64,000 nt of DNA from Tamarix chinensis (Eukaryota; Streptophyta; Magnoliopsida; Caryophyllales; Tamaricaceae), in assembly GCA_030549775.1 (NCBI GenBank), contig CM060178.1, positions 65,400,896 to 65,464,895 on the forward strand. Reading direction: 5' to 3'. Positions 9,289 through 20,717 of the stretch are shown in pieces; within the stretch, counting starts at the first letter, position 1; the number at the start of each line of letters is the position of its first letter. The notes under the pieces were generated by a model. It saw nothing but the letters and a program-made list of their open reading frames with translations. It was not told the DNA's origin and ran no database searches. The position numbers and the translations under genes are program-made.

Positions 9289-12232
9289 AACAAGTGGATG
9301 TTTTCTGAGTATCAACCTATCGAAGATGATGAAGAACAAATCTTCATGGGAAATCCTTCATCTTCTAAGGTCATCGGTCGTGGAAAGGTGATACTGAAGT
9401 TGACAAGCGGAAAAAATCTTACTTTAAATGATGTGCTCCATGTACCATATATCCGAAAGAATTTAGTTTCAGGATCCCTACTAAGTAGGAATGGTTTTAA
9501 GTTGATATTTGTATCCGATCAATTTATACTTATTAAGAATGAGATGTTTGTAGGAAAGGGCTATCTTAGTGATGGGCTCTTTAAGATGAATGTAATGACT
9601 ATTATACCCAAAGTTAATAATAATAAGTGTATTTCTTCTTCTTATATGCCTGAATCATTTAACATTTGGCACGAACGATTAGGATATGTTAATTATGATA
9701 CCATTTGAAGGTTAATTAGTTTAGAGTGTTTGCCTAAATGTGAGTTTAATCCTTAACATAAATGTGAAATATGTGTTGAGGCTAAGATGGCAAGGAAACC
9801 CTTTCATTCTATTGAAAGGAACACAAAACCTCTAGATTTAATTCACACTGATGTGTGTGATTTAAAATTTGTGCAAACTAGAGGTGGTAAAAAGTATTTT
9901 ATTATTTTCATAGATGATAGCACCCGTTATTGCTATGTGTATTTGCTACGAAGCAAAGATGAAGCAATTGATATGTTCAAGCACTTCAAAGTAGAAGTTG
10001 AGAATCAACTTGGTAGAAAGATTAAGGCTATAAGAAGTGATAGAGGAGGTGAATACAAGTACCGTTTTGAACAAGTTTATTTAGAAAATGGTATTATTCA
10101 CCAAACTACTGCTCCTTATACACCTTAATCTAATGGAATTGCATAACGCAAAAATAGAACTTTGAAGGACATGATGAATGCCATGTTGATTAGTTCTAGT
10201 TTACTGCAGAACTTGTGGGGGGAAGCCTTATTAACTGCAAATTATATTCTCAATAAGATGCCTCATAAGAAAACCCACAATATTCCATATGAGTTATGGA
10301 AAGGTCACAAGCCTAACTATAAATACTTAAAGGTGTGGGGGTGCTTAACAAAAGTAGCAATTCCTAAACCTAAGAGGACTATGTTAGGACCGAAAACTAT
10401 TGATTGTGTATTCATTGGTTATGCACATAACAGTAGTGCATATCGTTTCCTTGTCCACAAATCAAAGGTTCCTAATATTGATGCCAACACTATTATAGAA
10501 TCAAGGGATGCTATATTCTTTGAAAATATATTTCCCTACAAAATGAGTAATGAATCAGTTTCACTAAAGAGGCTAAGAGAGTCTATTGGTGATGGGAATA
10601 AAGAAGTTAATTGAGATGAACCTAGACGAAGTAAGAGAGCTAGGATCTCTAAATCATTTGGACCTAATTATCTAACATATTTGTTAGAAAATGAGCCTCA
10701 AACATTTAAAGAAGCTATATCATCTCCTAAATCTACTTATTGGAAAGAAGCAATAAATAGTGAAATTGAATCCATCATGCAAAATCACACGTGCGAAGTA
10801 GTGGACTTGCCTCCTGGTAATAAACACCTAGGATGTAAGTGGATCTTTAAGAAGAAATTAAAGGCTGATGGTTCAATTGGCAAATACAAGGCAAGGCTTG
10901 TAGTTAAAGGATACAAGCAAAAGGAAGATGTTGATTTTTTCGACACATATTCACCTGTTACAAGAATTACATCTATACGTATGCTATTGGCAATAGCAGC
11001 TGTAAAGGGTCTTGAAGTACATCAAATGGATGTAAAAACAACATTCTTGAATGGTGAATTAGAGGAAGAGATCTATATGGAACAACCCGAGGGGTTCATT
11101 TCCCCCGGTAAAGAGAAAAAGGTTTTTCGGCTTATTAAATCTCTCTATGGATTAAAACAGGCACTTAACCAATGGCATGAGAAATTTTACAGTGTAATGT
11201 TGTCAAATGGATTCATAATAAATGAGTCTGACAAATGTGTTTATGTCAAAGATACTCATAAAGGCTATGTTATAGTGTGTCTATACATAGATGATATGCT
11301 CATAATGGGTAATAATAATGATATTGTTAACTCTACCAAATGGATGCTCATCTGAAGTTTTGATATGAAAGACACGGGTCTTGCAGATGTTATATTAGGA
11401 ATTAAGATTTCTAGAACATCTGATGGATTAATATTGTCTCAATCTCATTATGTTGAAAAAATACTTGATCGATTCAAGGAGTACAATATTAACCTAGTTA
11501 AGACACCATTGGAGGTGAATATTCATTTGATGAAAAATACGAGTGCCGGTTTTTCACAATTAGAATATTCAGGTATAATAGGCAGTATCATGTATCTCAT
11601 GAACTACACGCGACCGGATATTGCTAATGCAGTTAATAGGCTTAGTCGCTATACCAGTAACCCTAATAGGGAACATTGGAAAGCGATCATTCGAGTTCTA
11701 GGATATCTAAAGCACACCAAGAACTTTGGATTACACTACATGAGATATCGTGGTAGAAGGCTACACTGATGCGAATTGGATATCGGATTCCAGGAACTCT
11801 AAGTCTACTAGTGGATATGTGTTCACTCTTAGAAATGGTGCAATATCTTGGAAATCATCTAAAAAAACATGTATCGCGAGGTCAACAATGGAGTCTGAAT
11901 TTATTGCTTTAGATAAAGCTAGGGAAGAAGCTAAATGGCTTAGAGACTTCCTAGAAGATATCCCATGTTGGGAAAAATCTGTGCCACCCATACGTATCCA
12001 TTGTGATAGCCAGTCTGCAATTGGTAGGGCACGGAGTAAGATGTAGAATGGTAAGTCTAGACATATTCATCGTAGACATAATACCATTAGAAGATCTCTT
12101 TCTAGTGGAATTATCTCAATTGATTATGTGAGGTCAAAGGAAAATATTGCAGATCCGCTAACAAAGGAATTAACTAGAAAGCAAGTAGAAAGTTCATCAA
12201 GGGGAATGGGCCTAAAGCCTATGGATATATAG
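8958..12232 (+). pseudogene. pol: Copia-1 Pol: protease, integrase, reverse transcriptase, RNase H
   Basis: Pol reads in frame 1 from about 9214 to 11750, then in frame 2 to a stop at 12230. Domains in order: aspartic protease (WWVDT at about 9250, catalytic DTG changed to DTR), GAG-pre-integrase (WHERLGY), integrase core with [14 protein letters not shown] and RSDRGGEY, reverse transcriptase with CKWIFKKK, VHQMDVKTTFLNGEL and the YIDDMLIMG active site, then RNase H ([22 protein letters not shown]). In-frame stops include 9706-9708, one near 9755, 10126-10128, 10144-10146, 10612-10614, 11353-11355 and 12043-12045. Most fit CGA/CAA-to-stop changes. No functional Pol is possible. Confidence 0.92.
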
Positions 12233-12921
12233 AGTCGTCAAGGTGGCAACCTAACCTAGTTGACTGGAGATCCCAAGATCTAGGTTCAATGGGAAAACTG
12301 AACTATGGATGACTCGGTGTTGCACTGAGGAATCTATTTTTATCTACCCTTTATCTACCCATTCCTATGATGAAACAATGCAAAGAAAGGATAAGGTTAA
12401 GCTATGCTTTTAATGATCCCTATAACTTAATATGTTTAAGTAAAATATCTAAAGGATATAATAATTAGGAGATCACCTATGTGAGTGGGAATGGGCCGCT
12501 TCTGTGAGAATTTTGAAGGCTGAATTATCTAACACACTCACAGAACCAGGATGTGTTCATGGCCGAAACGAACACAAACGTGAGAACTAACTATGCTTGA
12601 AGGAAGCTGTGTGTTTTTTATTGCCTCGGTTTACACTAGACGGCTGACTGTTCAAGGCAGGCTTGTCCACTGATTGGCTAGTAAACCCGATAGAAATTCA
12701 CTATGGAAAGTTCAAAGTCTCAAACTACTTATCCAGATGCAGTTTTCTTCACTTGTGCTCAGTTAGTTTAGTTATGGAATGAAAGCTAATTTTATCTTTC
12801 ATACAGGGAATGGACGCATTCCACGAAAAGATATTATTACTTTGTGGTAGGGTAATGTGAGAGATGCTAATTTAAGCACAACTTGTTCATGCTTGTGATA
12901 TATTACAATCTAGTGGGGGAT
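12233..12921 (+). other. Copia-1 3' untranslated region and polypurine tract
   Basis: This non-coding stretch lies between the pol stop and the 3' LTR. It ends in AGTGGGGGAT (12912-12921), the polypurine tract that would prime plus-strand DNA synthesis. No further gene is seen. Confidence 0.75.
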
Positions 12922-12935
12922 TGTTAAATAGATTG

Positions 12936-13020
<85 letters not shown>

Positions 13021-13599
13021 AGGGTGAAAGTAACGGTGGTTTCTTTTCATTTGAATTAATTTGAAAAGTTCTGATTGGTTTCTTTTCATTTGAATTAATT
13101 TGAAAAGTCCTAATTGTTGTTTCTTTTCATTTGAATTAATTTAAAAAGTCCTAATTGTTGTTTCTTTTCATTTGAATTAATTTAAAAAGTTCTGATTGTT
13201 GGTATATAATCCAAGGAATACTTTGGTTCACGGGCTTGGTACCTGTTCAAAGGGACTTCATTAACACTATAAATAACCCCCACCATCAACCGGAAAAATT
13301 AATTCAGAAATTTAGATTTTCCTTAAATTCCAATAGTTCTCTCTTCTTTCTCTCTACTTTTTCTGATTCCTATATTCCCAGTTGAGTACAATCATAACGT
13401 TGCTTTCGCTGGAATCCAATTAGATTAAAGTGTTGCATCTGATAGGAACGAAAATCCATTCTATCCTGGAAGACGATTGTTCACAACCTTGAGCACCGTG
13501 TGAGAGAGCAAAATCGTCTTAAGGACATATCGTGAATTTGGTGGGCTCGGATAAATTATTTCTGGTATTTTATTATATTTTTATACTATACACCCAACA
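12922..13599 (+). repeat. Copia-1 3' LTR
   Basis: It has the same start, end and internal order as the 5' LTR, including four tandem 41-bp-type units (about 13035-13200) and the TATA-like CTATAAATA near 13270. The TA tract is about 80 bp against about 30 bp in the 5' LTR; beyond that, only scattered substitutions separate the two. Confidence 0.93.
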
Positions 13600-14190
13600 A
13601 TTTGTGCCATTGGTAAGGGGAGGAATTCGGCATTTTCTGCCGGGCCGGCTTGTCTTGGGCGACATCTACCACTGGTAAGGGACGCCTTCGGTATTTTTTG
13701 CCGGCGAGAGGGCTAGAATTATGGCACATGTTGCCGATAATAACCCGTTTACGGTAAAATAATATATATAATTTATATATTAGATATATATTTTTAATAG
13801 ATATTAATTAAAATTATTTTTATTTATAAATAATTTAAATTAGTTAAGAAAATTAACATAGGATATTGCTATATATAAAATAATCTTTTATGAAATTTTT
13901 TTGGGTGGCTTCTGCAAGATTATCCGCCGACTTGGGCAAAATTAGATGGAACAGATCAAATTTTTTTGATGGCTTATGAATGGGTGGAATGGGTATGTTT
14001 CGGCAAAATTGGTCGATGGTATATGACTGGTTTCGGCAAAATTTATGGATGGTACATGGCCGGGTTCGGCAATGATGGATCGATGGTTTTGGCCGGCTTT
14101 AGTATAGTCGGTCGATGGATCTTGGCCGGCCTCTATATTTTGTGCCGATGGCAATGCGTATGTTTCAGCATATTTTGCCGATTCTAACGG
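13600..14190. mobile_element. Right flank of Copia-1: continuation of the CGGCAAA-motif repeat element
   Basis: Motifs of the type TTCGGCAAAATT, GGCCGG and TTTTGCCG recur to about 14185, as they do left of Copia-1. The frame at 13966-14187 (repeated W-Y-M-x-G-F-G) is produced by the tandem motif and is not a gene. The outer end was not identified. Confidence 0.4.
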
Positions 14191-16860
14191 TATTCTACAG
14201 CCAAGACGAGGTTACTTTATGAATTTGATTTCCATGGACTAAAAATTTATTTTCTATATAATAATACCCATAATAAAGTGTCTCGGCTAACCAATATTTT
14301 TTTCAGTCACCGATTGACTTTGATTAGACAGGTCTCTCGGGTCTCTTAACTAGCAACATAGACCAGCAAATAACTTCAGAAAGATAAGAAAATCAAGGCG
14401 TTGTCTCTGAGGAGGAGAGTGTTGGTTGTTCTGATCATGGAGGGAGATTAAAATAACGATCAGAATAATTAAGGAACAGAGGTTGCAAGGAGGTAGACGG
14501 TGCGGTCAAGGTTCAATGCAGACTAGCGTATGAGTTTGGGCGAAATAATTGAATTTTCAGGCAACTAATCACGCGATGCTTTAGGGCTTTTAAAATTTAA
14601 TCATTGCATTTTTCATTCTAATTTTATTCCTTCCACAGTAATCATTACTAGAACCACAATATATATTTGATTAGTAAGCAAGACGATAGACTAGTAGTGA
14701 CCCCGACCCACGTCAATATGTATCGGAGGAGGGGTCGGGTCATGGTTTGTGAGTTTCACCGCGGAAATTAACTGGAGGCTTCTACACAGACATCATCATG
14801 CATATTCGCATTCAGTCTTTCTTGGCAATCCTGTTTCTATGACTTGGTCCAAATCAAAGTCTCACTATAAGACAACACATCATTCCTTTTTTCATTGATC
14901 CTACCTCGTCTAAGCGCAATCAATTTCAGAAGAAAGCCCAACTCCTGCTTTAACTGCATCATCACTTCCCTAAATTTTAAAACCAATGCAATGATGATTT
15001 TGAGCAACAAGCGGCACAATAATATTTGTAATAAAAATCATAGCAGGATTGATAAAATTAATAGTTGTAGTTGAGCAAGAAAAATAATTATATTAATAAT
15101 CAGCACATTAGTGATAAAAGTAATAATACTTGTAATAATAATAATAATGATGATGATGATGATGATGATGATAATAATAGTCATGAATAATTACATTTTT
15201 AATAGTAATAATAATATTAATGATAATAATTATACTTTTAATAATAATAACAATAATAATCACCATGAAAAATTATAATAATATTAGTGGGGGTAGTAGT
15301 GTTTGGTAGTCACAAATTATTTATATATAAATATAGGCAACAAAAGTGTATTTCAAGGCATTAAATTTTTTACTTTGTTTTCATAAAGACATAATCGTCT
15401 TTGAGTTTTTTGTAAAGGCACAAGCGTTTAAACTTTATTCTTATTAAAGCATAAGTACTTAATTTTTTTAAAATTTGAGGTAATTTGTTAATTTTTATTT
15501 TGTACCTTAATGAGAATAATATCTAAATGTTTATGCCTTAATGTGAATAAAATCTAAAAGTTTTTGTTTTTAATTTGTTATATTTAGAACATTTACGAAT
15601 TAATAGAAATATAATCTAAATGTTTGTACATTTACTCAAAAGTCAAAAACGTTTGTGCTAGCTTTATGAGAATATACCCAAAATGTTTATGACTTTAAAT
15701 GCACTTTTATCTGAATATGGTTGAGGTAATAATAGTATTGTAGTAGAATTGATCCGAAGTATTAATTACATGGTGTGTTTGGTATAAAATATATTTATAT
15801 ATGAATGTGCCTAAAGTAATAATGTTGCTTAACAACTTATCTAAATAAAATGAATTTTCTTTAATAACAATTTTAGACATAGAGTATTTTAATTAGGGAA
15901 TGGCATATTTGTAATATAAGTGAATATTGTAAGTTTTTTAGATATTTAGTCAAAATTTATTGGACTACAGATAATGAGAAGATAAGAAACTAAAAATAAC
16001 TGGCTAAACAACCGGCCTAAAATATATATTATTAAATAATATAAAGATAATAAGGTTGACCAAACAAACTCTTGCAATAAAATGATGGTGATGATAACAA
16101 CCACCACAATAATAGTTTTAGGAAATCATCAAATAACCCAGAGTTTTAACCATATATGATCACTGATAGATTAACAACGGATGACAAATTGTTGCTAAAG
16201 AGGAATGAGGATGACTATGCAGTTATCAGCGATCACAAATATCACTCCTAAAATCTCTTTACCTTATAGTGGTAGGAGCCAATGCTATCATGCTATCTCA
16301 AGTATTGAAGAGCCTAGTTCACTTTTAATACCCTCTGAGGATATTGTCATTTAGAAGTTTGGCACATACTTTGTTCTATAACACAAGTAGTGGGCATTTT
16401 GTAGTTTTTTGGTACCCGTTGAAGCCTTGAAGTCTCATTTTTGTCAATCATTATATGTTGGTTATCTTTCTTGAGGTATAAGTTTTTATGCTTATGAAGT
16501 TTATTTTTTGTTTACCTTTTTTAGTTTTGGCATCTATATTTCATTACATTTAAATCAATAATATTATATTGCTAATTTCTTGTGCATATTTTCAATAATG
16601 TTTAAATATGGAGTATTGCTATTCTTTGACTACTATCGCTAATAATTTCTTTATTGTGATATATAAGCATTAAGATTAGTATTTTAATATATATTTTATA
16701 ATTATCACAAAATTTAAGCCCTATTTAGTGATTAGTTATAGTAAGTTAAATATTATGCAAATAAAAATGGAGTGCTTGGTGTAGTTCTTTCAAAGAACTA
16801 TTAAGGGTTCAAATCCTTCAATTTTTCTTAAATATATGATAATAACAATAATAATAATGA
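14191..16860. other. AT-rich non-coding stretch with microsatellites
   Basis: No gene is seen. It contains AAT/GAT trinucleotide tracts (about 15128-15255), and phrases such as AAAGGCACAAGCGTTTAAACTTT repeated loosely as about 60-bp units around 15350-15700 (core AAGCGTTTAAACTTT). Short open frames lack any recognisable domain. Confidence 0.5.
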
Positions 16861-16879
16861 TCATGACATTAGCGAAATA

Positions 16880-17480
16880 TTTGATAACATTTTTCTATTA
16901 TAATGAATGTTGTTTTGCATCAAATATTTTTTATAATTTTTTTTGTTACTAGTTATTTTTGCAAAGACCTTTTTTTTGTTATCAAAGAGTTTTAGCAATG
17001 TTATTTTTTTAATTACCAAAGGGCTTTCACTATGGTATTTATTTTGTAAAGATTTCGTAAGGATATCTTTGGTTACCATATAGCTTTTATCAAAGTGTTT
17101 TTGCGAGGACATTTTTTAGTTATCATAGAGCTTTTGCAACTACGTTATTTTATTAAAAAAGAGCTTTTGTAACCACATTTTTCTATTATCAAATAGTTTT
17201 TGGAACATCATTTTTTTATCACCAAAGAAATTTTACAACATTTATTTATTATTAAAGAGCTTTCGCAACAATATTTATTCGATATTGAAGAGCTTTGGCA
17301 ACAATTATCTATAGGCAACTTTTTTTGTAAAAAAAATGAAAAAAGGTATATTTTTCGTAATAAATTATTTATTATAATAATAAAAAAATGATGCTAAAAA
17401 GATTTGTTTTTTGTAATAACAATTTATATATTTACCAAAAGTATCTTCCACAATGTTTTTTATAATTAGAAAAATATCCG
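16880..17480. repeat. Diverged tandem repeat (TTATCAAAGAGCTTTTGCAA type)
   Basis: About a dozen imperfect units of 35-50 bp share ATCAAAGAGCTTTTGCAAC followed by a T-rich stretch. Units differ by substitutions and small indels, so this is an old minisatellite. The open frames on both strands here result from the repeats. Confidence 0.7.
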
Positions 17481-17932
17481 TTTTTCATTATCTGTTTATG
17501 TAAGAAAAATACCAAGAATGTGCGGCAGAAAAAAAATATAAGCATAATGATATAAAAGATTGATTTTCATATATTAATTTATGATACGTACAAAGTCTTT
17601 TTGTTCTATGTATTATAAAAAAAATACGACGCTATATATGTACTGAATCATTGGCACACTAGTCATTAGCCCACTGGTCACTAGATAAGAAGCATTATGG
17701 TGCCCCCAAAAAAAGGATGAAACATGATTTGGTATTGTTGTAAAAATTATGAAGATGATGATTTCATAAACTGACACAGTTTTTATCATAATGTTTTTTA
17801 AAAAAATGGAAGAAATGAAAAATGAAAAGCATCCAACTGAAATAGATGAAGTATTGCTTAATGTTTCTGAAAAAAAATAAATATATGATAATTGGTCAAT
17901 CATCCATTGTATACACTATGAAATTTCAACTA

Positions 17933-17988
<56 letters not shown>

Positions 17989-18067
17989 CTTGAAAATAAT
18001 AAAGAATGGCGACATAAGAAGAAGCATTGAGTAGTAATATGCTTATATTACTAAATGATATATATCT

Positions 18068-18100
<33 letters not shown>

Positions 18101-18110
18101 GAAAGAGGAT
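17481..18110. other. AT-rich stretch with TA microsatellites
   Basis: There is a TA tract at about 17935-17984 and a second TA/CATA tract at 18058-18101. No gene is supported. Confidence 0.6.
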
Positions 18111-19570
18111 CGTATACAAACTTTTTTACTGTACAAATGTAGGAACCATTCGTACCTGTTGGATCAAGAATATATGGACCGTTGATCTAATATATAAATA
18201 CCACGAGGATTCCTTTCTCCCGTGTCTGGTTCGTTCGTGCCGTTCTAAAGCCCACCGTCTTCCCCCCGCTCATGTTTCTACTGTTCGTTGCTCCGTCAAT
18301 GCTCGTGCTACGCCATCTGCCTCACTCTCTCCGGTCGCCGTCACTTCCTCTCCTTTGCTAGATTTAGCTCTGCACATCTCCATCGTTGTCGATCTATCAC
18401 TCCGAGTCGTGTATCAGCATCTTCGTTCCTCCTCCTCTCTTTATCCATAACAATCTTTCCCTGTCCATCGCTAGTTGTCGCTGTACATAAATCCATCGTT
18501 CCTTCTCCTTCTGCATCTCTCTTTTGCTTCGTTCCATTGTCTTCGAAGTGCCTTGCCTTTTATCTCTACGCCGCCTATATCTGTGCGTCACTATTCCTGT
18601 ATCCATTGTCGTGCGAAGAAATTTCGCGTTGTGTGTAAACATATCTGGTAGACAACGACAATTGCGGTAAGTGAATTTCCTTTTTTGTGCCTGTCTTCAT
18701 TTTTGTTTTATGATTGTTCTATCGATATGCAGCTGCAAATGGGACGGGTTGGCCTTCAGCTGGATTCGACATGGTTTAGCAGATTAAGGTTTGTGAATTT
18801 TGATTCTGTTTTGTTGGTTCTTATATGTTTTTTGTAATCAATTTTTTTATGGCAATGTTGATACTCTGATTATCAATGCCGATTGTGTGTCGGGAATGTT
18901 GTATTCTTTTCTGGATGGATTAATTATCAATGCTGATTGTTTGGTGGCTGTAGGTTAGTCTGATTAATCATGTGGATGGATTAATGCTACTGTGATTAGT
19001 AATAATGATTGTAATGTTACTGAAATTAGTCTGTAATTAATGAAATTTTAGGCTTTGAATCTGGCCTGGAGGATAAGAAAATCACATGCAGAGACACTGA
19101 AGATTTGTGGTGGTGGTGGTGTAGGGCAGGGCAGGGTAAGGCAGGGCAGGGGTGTCCTATTTTGGGAGAGAGGGTTGGGGAGGTTAGTTTGAGGTAGGCA
19201 AATTTTGCAGGTTAGTTTGAGAGGCTAGAACCAATTTTTTTTTTAATTCCTTACATCAAATTGTAACTAATATCAATTTTTTATATTTGAATGACAGATT
19301 TTGGAATGAAAGATCGGAGTTGGATGTAATTTTTTTTCCAACTTCATGAAGGTATTAGTTAATGATGATTTTCATTGTAGTTTAGATGATAGTGGAAGGT
19401 TTCTTTTCAAACTTGTGTAAGGTTCAATTTACGGAATTATCAAATTTCAAATCATGGAGGATTATTTTTTTTCATTCTCTTATTGTATAACTAAATGAAT
19501 GTATATTTGATTAGTATGTTTTTTTTTCTTTTGTTGAAACATGCATGCCTTTAGATGGAAATTAGATGGT
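18111..19570 (+). other. Possible captured 5' leader with splice-like signals, then intron-like DNA
   Basis: The block at about 18210-18660 is pyrimidine-rich and higher in G+C than its surroundings. It ends in a donor-like GGTAAGTGAA near 18665, followed by a T-rich stretch and an acceptor-like TATGCAG before CTGCAAATGGGACGGG near 18732, then another donor-like AAGGTTTGTG near 18787. This is the look of a plant 5' untranslated exon/intron pair. No conserved coding exon was found and the remainder to 19570 is T-rich, so a gene remnant or transposon-captured leader is more likely than a working gene. Confidence 0.3.
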
Positions 19571-20717
19571 TTAGGGTTTAGTGGGTTTGGGTTTGTAGGG
19601 TTTGGGGTTTAGGGTTAGGGTTTAGGGTTTAGGATGTACAAGGTTTGGCGTTTAGGGTTAGGGTTCAGTATTTGGGGTTTGGGATTTAGAGTTTATGGTT
19701 TAGGGTTTAGAGGGTTTGGGGTTTGGGGTTTGGGGTTTATGGTTTAGAGGGTTTAGGGTTTATTGATTATGGATTAGAGGGTTTGGGGCTTAGGGTTTGG
19801 TTTCATTGGGTTTAGGTTTTAGGGTTTTGGTTTTAGAGCGTTTAAGGTTTAGGGTTTAGGGTTGAGGGGTTTAGGGTTTAGGTTTTAGGGTTTAGGGTTT
19901 GGGGTTTAGGGTTTGGGGTTTAGGGTTTGGGGTTTAGGGTTTGTGTTTTGGAGTTTAGGGCTTAGGGCTTAGGGTTTAGGGTTTTGAGGGTTGAGGGTTT
20001 TGAGGGTTTAGTTTTTAGAGGGTTTAGGGTTTAGGGTTTATGGCTTAGGGTTTATGGTTTATAGGGTTTAGGGTTTAGGGTTTAGAGGGTTTATGGTTTA
20101 TAGGGTTTAGGGTTTAGGGTTTAGAGGGTTTAGGGTTTAAGGTTTATAGTGTTTAGGGTTTAAGGTTTAGATGGTGTAGGGTTTAGGGTTTAGAGGGTTT
20201 AGGGTTTAAGGTTTAGAGGGTTTAGGGTTTGGGGTTTAAGGTTTAGGGTTTAGGGTTTAGAGGGTTTAGGGTTTAGGGTTTAGAGGGTTTAGAGGGTTTA
20301 GGGTTTATGGTTTAGGGGTTAGGGTTTAGGGTTTAGAGGGTTTAGGGTTTAGGGTTTAGAGGGTTTAGGGTTTAGGGTTTAGAGTTTTTAGTGTTTAGGG
20401 TTTAGGGCTTAGAGGGTTTAGGATTTAGGGTTTAGGGTTTAGGGTTCATAAGGTTTAGGGTTTAGGGTTCATATGGTTTAGGGTTTAGGGTTTAGAGGGT
20501 TTAGGGTTTAGGGTTTAGAGGATGTAGGGTTTAGGGTTTTTAGGGGTAGGGTTTAGGGTTTAAGGTTTAGAGGGTTTAGGGTTTAGGGTTTACAGTGTAG
20601 GGTTTATAGGGTTTAGGGTTTAGGGTTTAGGGTTTAGAGGGTTTAGGGTTTAGAGGTTAGGGGTTAGGGGTTAGGGGTTAGGGGTTAGGTTTTAGAGGGT
20701 TTAGGGTTTAGGGTTTA
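19571..20717 (+). repeat. Interstitial telomere-like array (TTTAGGG, degenerate)
   Basis: More than 1.1 kb is made almost wholly of TTTAGGG and variants (TTTGGGG, TTTATGG, TTTAGAGGG), all in the same orientation. Heavy degeneration and non-telomeric DNA on both sides mark it as interstitial. Units such as GGGTTTAGGGTTTAGA recur at higher order, suggesting amplification after the array formed. Confidence 0.93.

Larger units (their letters stand above)
7312..13599 (+). mobile_element. Copia-1, complete LTR retrotransposon, decayed
   Basis: Two LTRs start TGTTAAATAG and end CCCAACA (7312-7937 and 12922-13599). The flanking pentamers are GTTTG and ATTTG, a target duplication with one change. The order gag, protease, integrase, reverse transcriptase, RNase H defines Copia (Ty1). 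A polypurine tract (AGTGGGGGAT) lies just before the 3' LTR. Gag is open; pol carries several stops, a frameshift near 11750 and a 226-bp tandem duplication at the gag/protease junction. The 3' LTR is longer mainly because its TA tract has expanded. The element is probably immobile. Confidence 0.95.

Noticed and set aside
14692..14699. TAGTAGTG as the right end of a CACTA element
   Set aside because: The adjacent bases do not match the possible left end near 6419 or any subterminal motif, and no target duplication fits.
19571..20717. True chromosome end
   Set aside because: Array is degenerate and flanked on both sides by kilobases of non-telomeric DNA.
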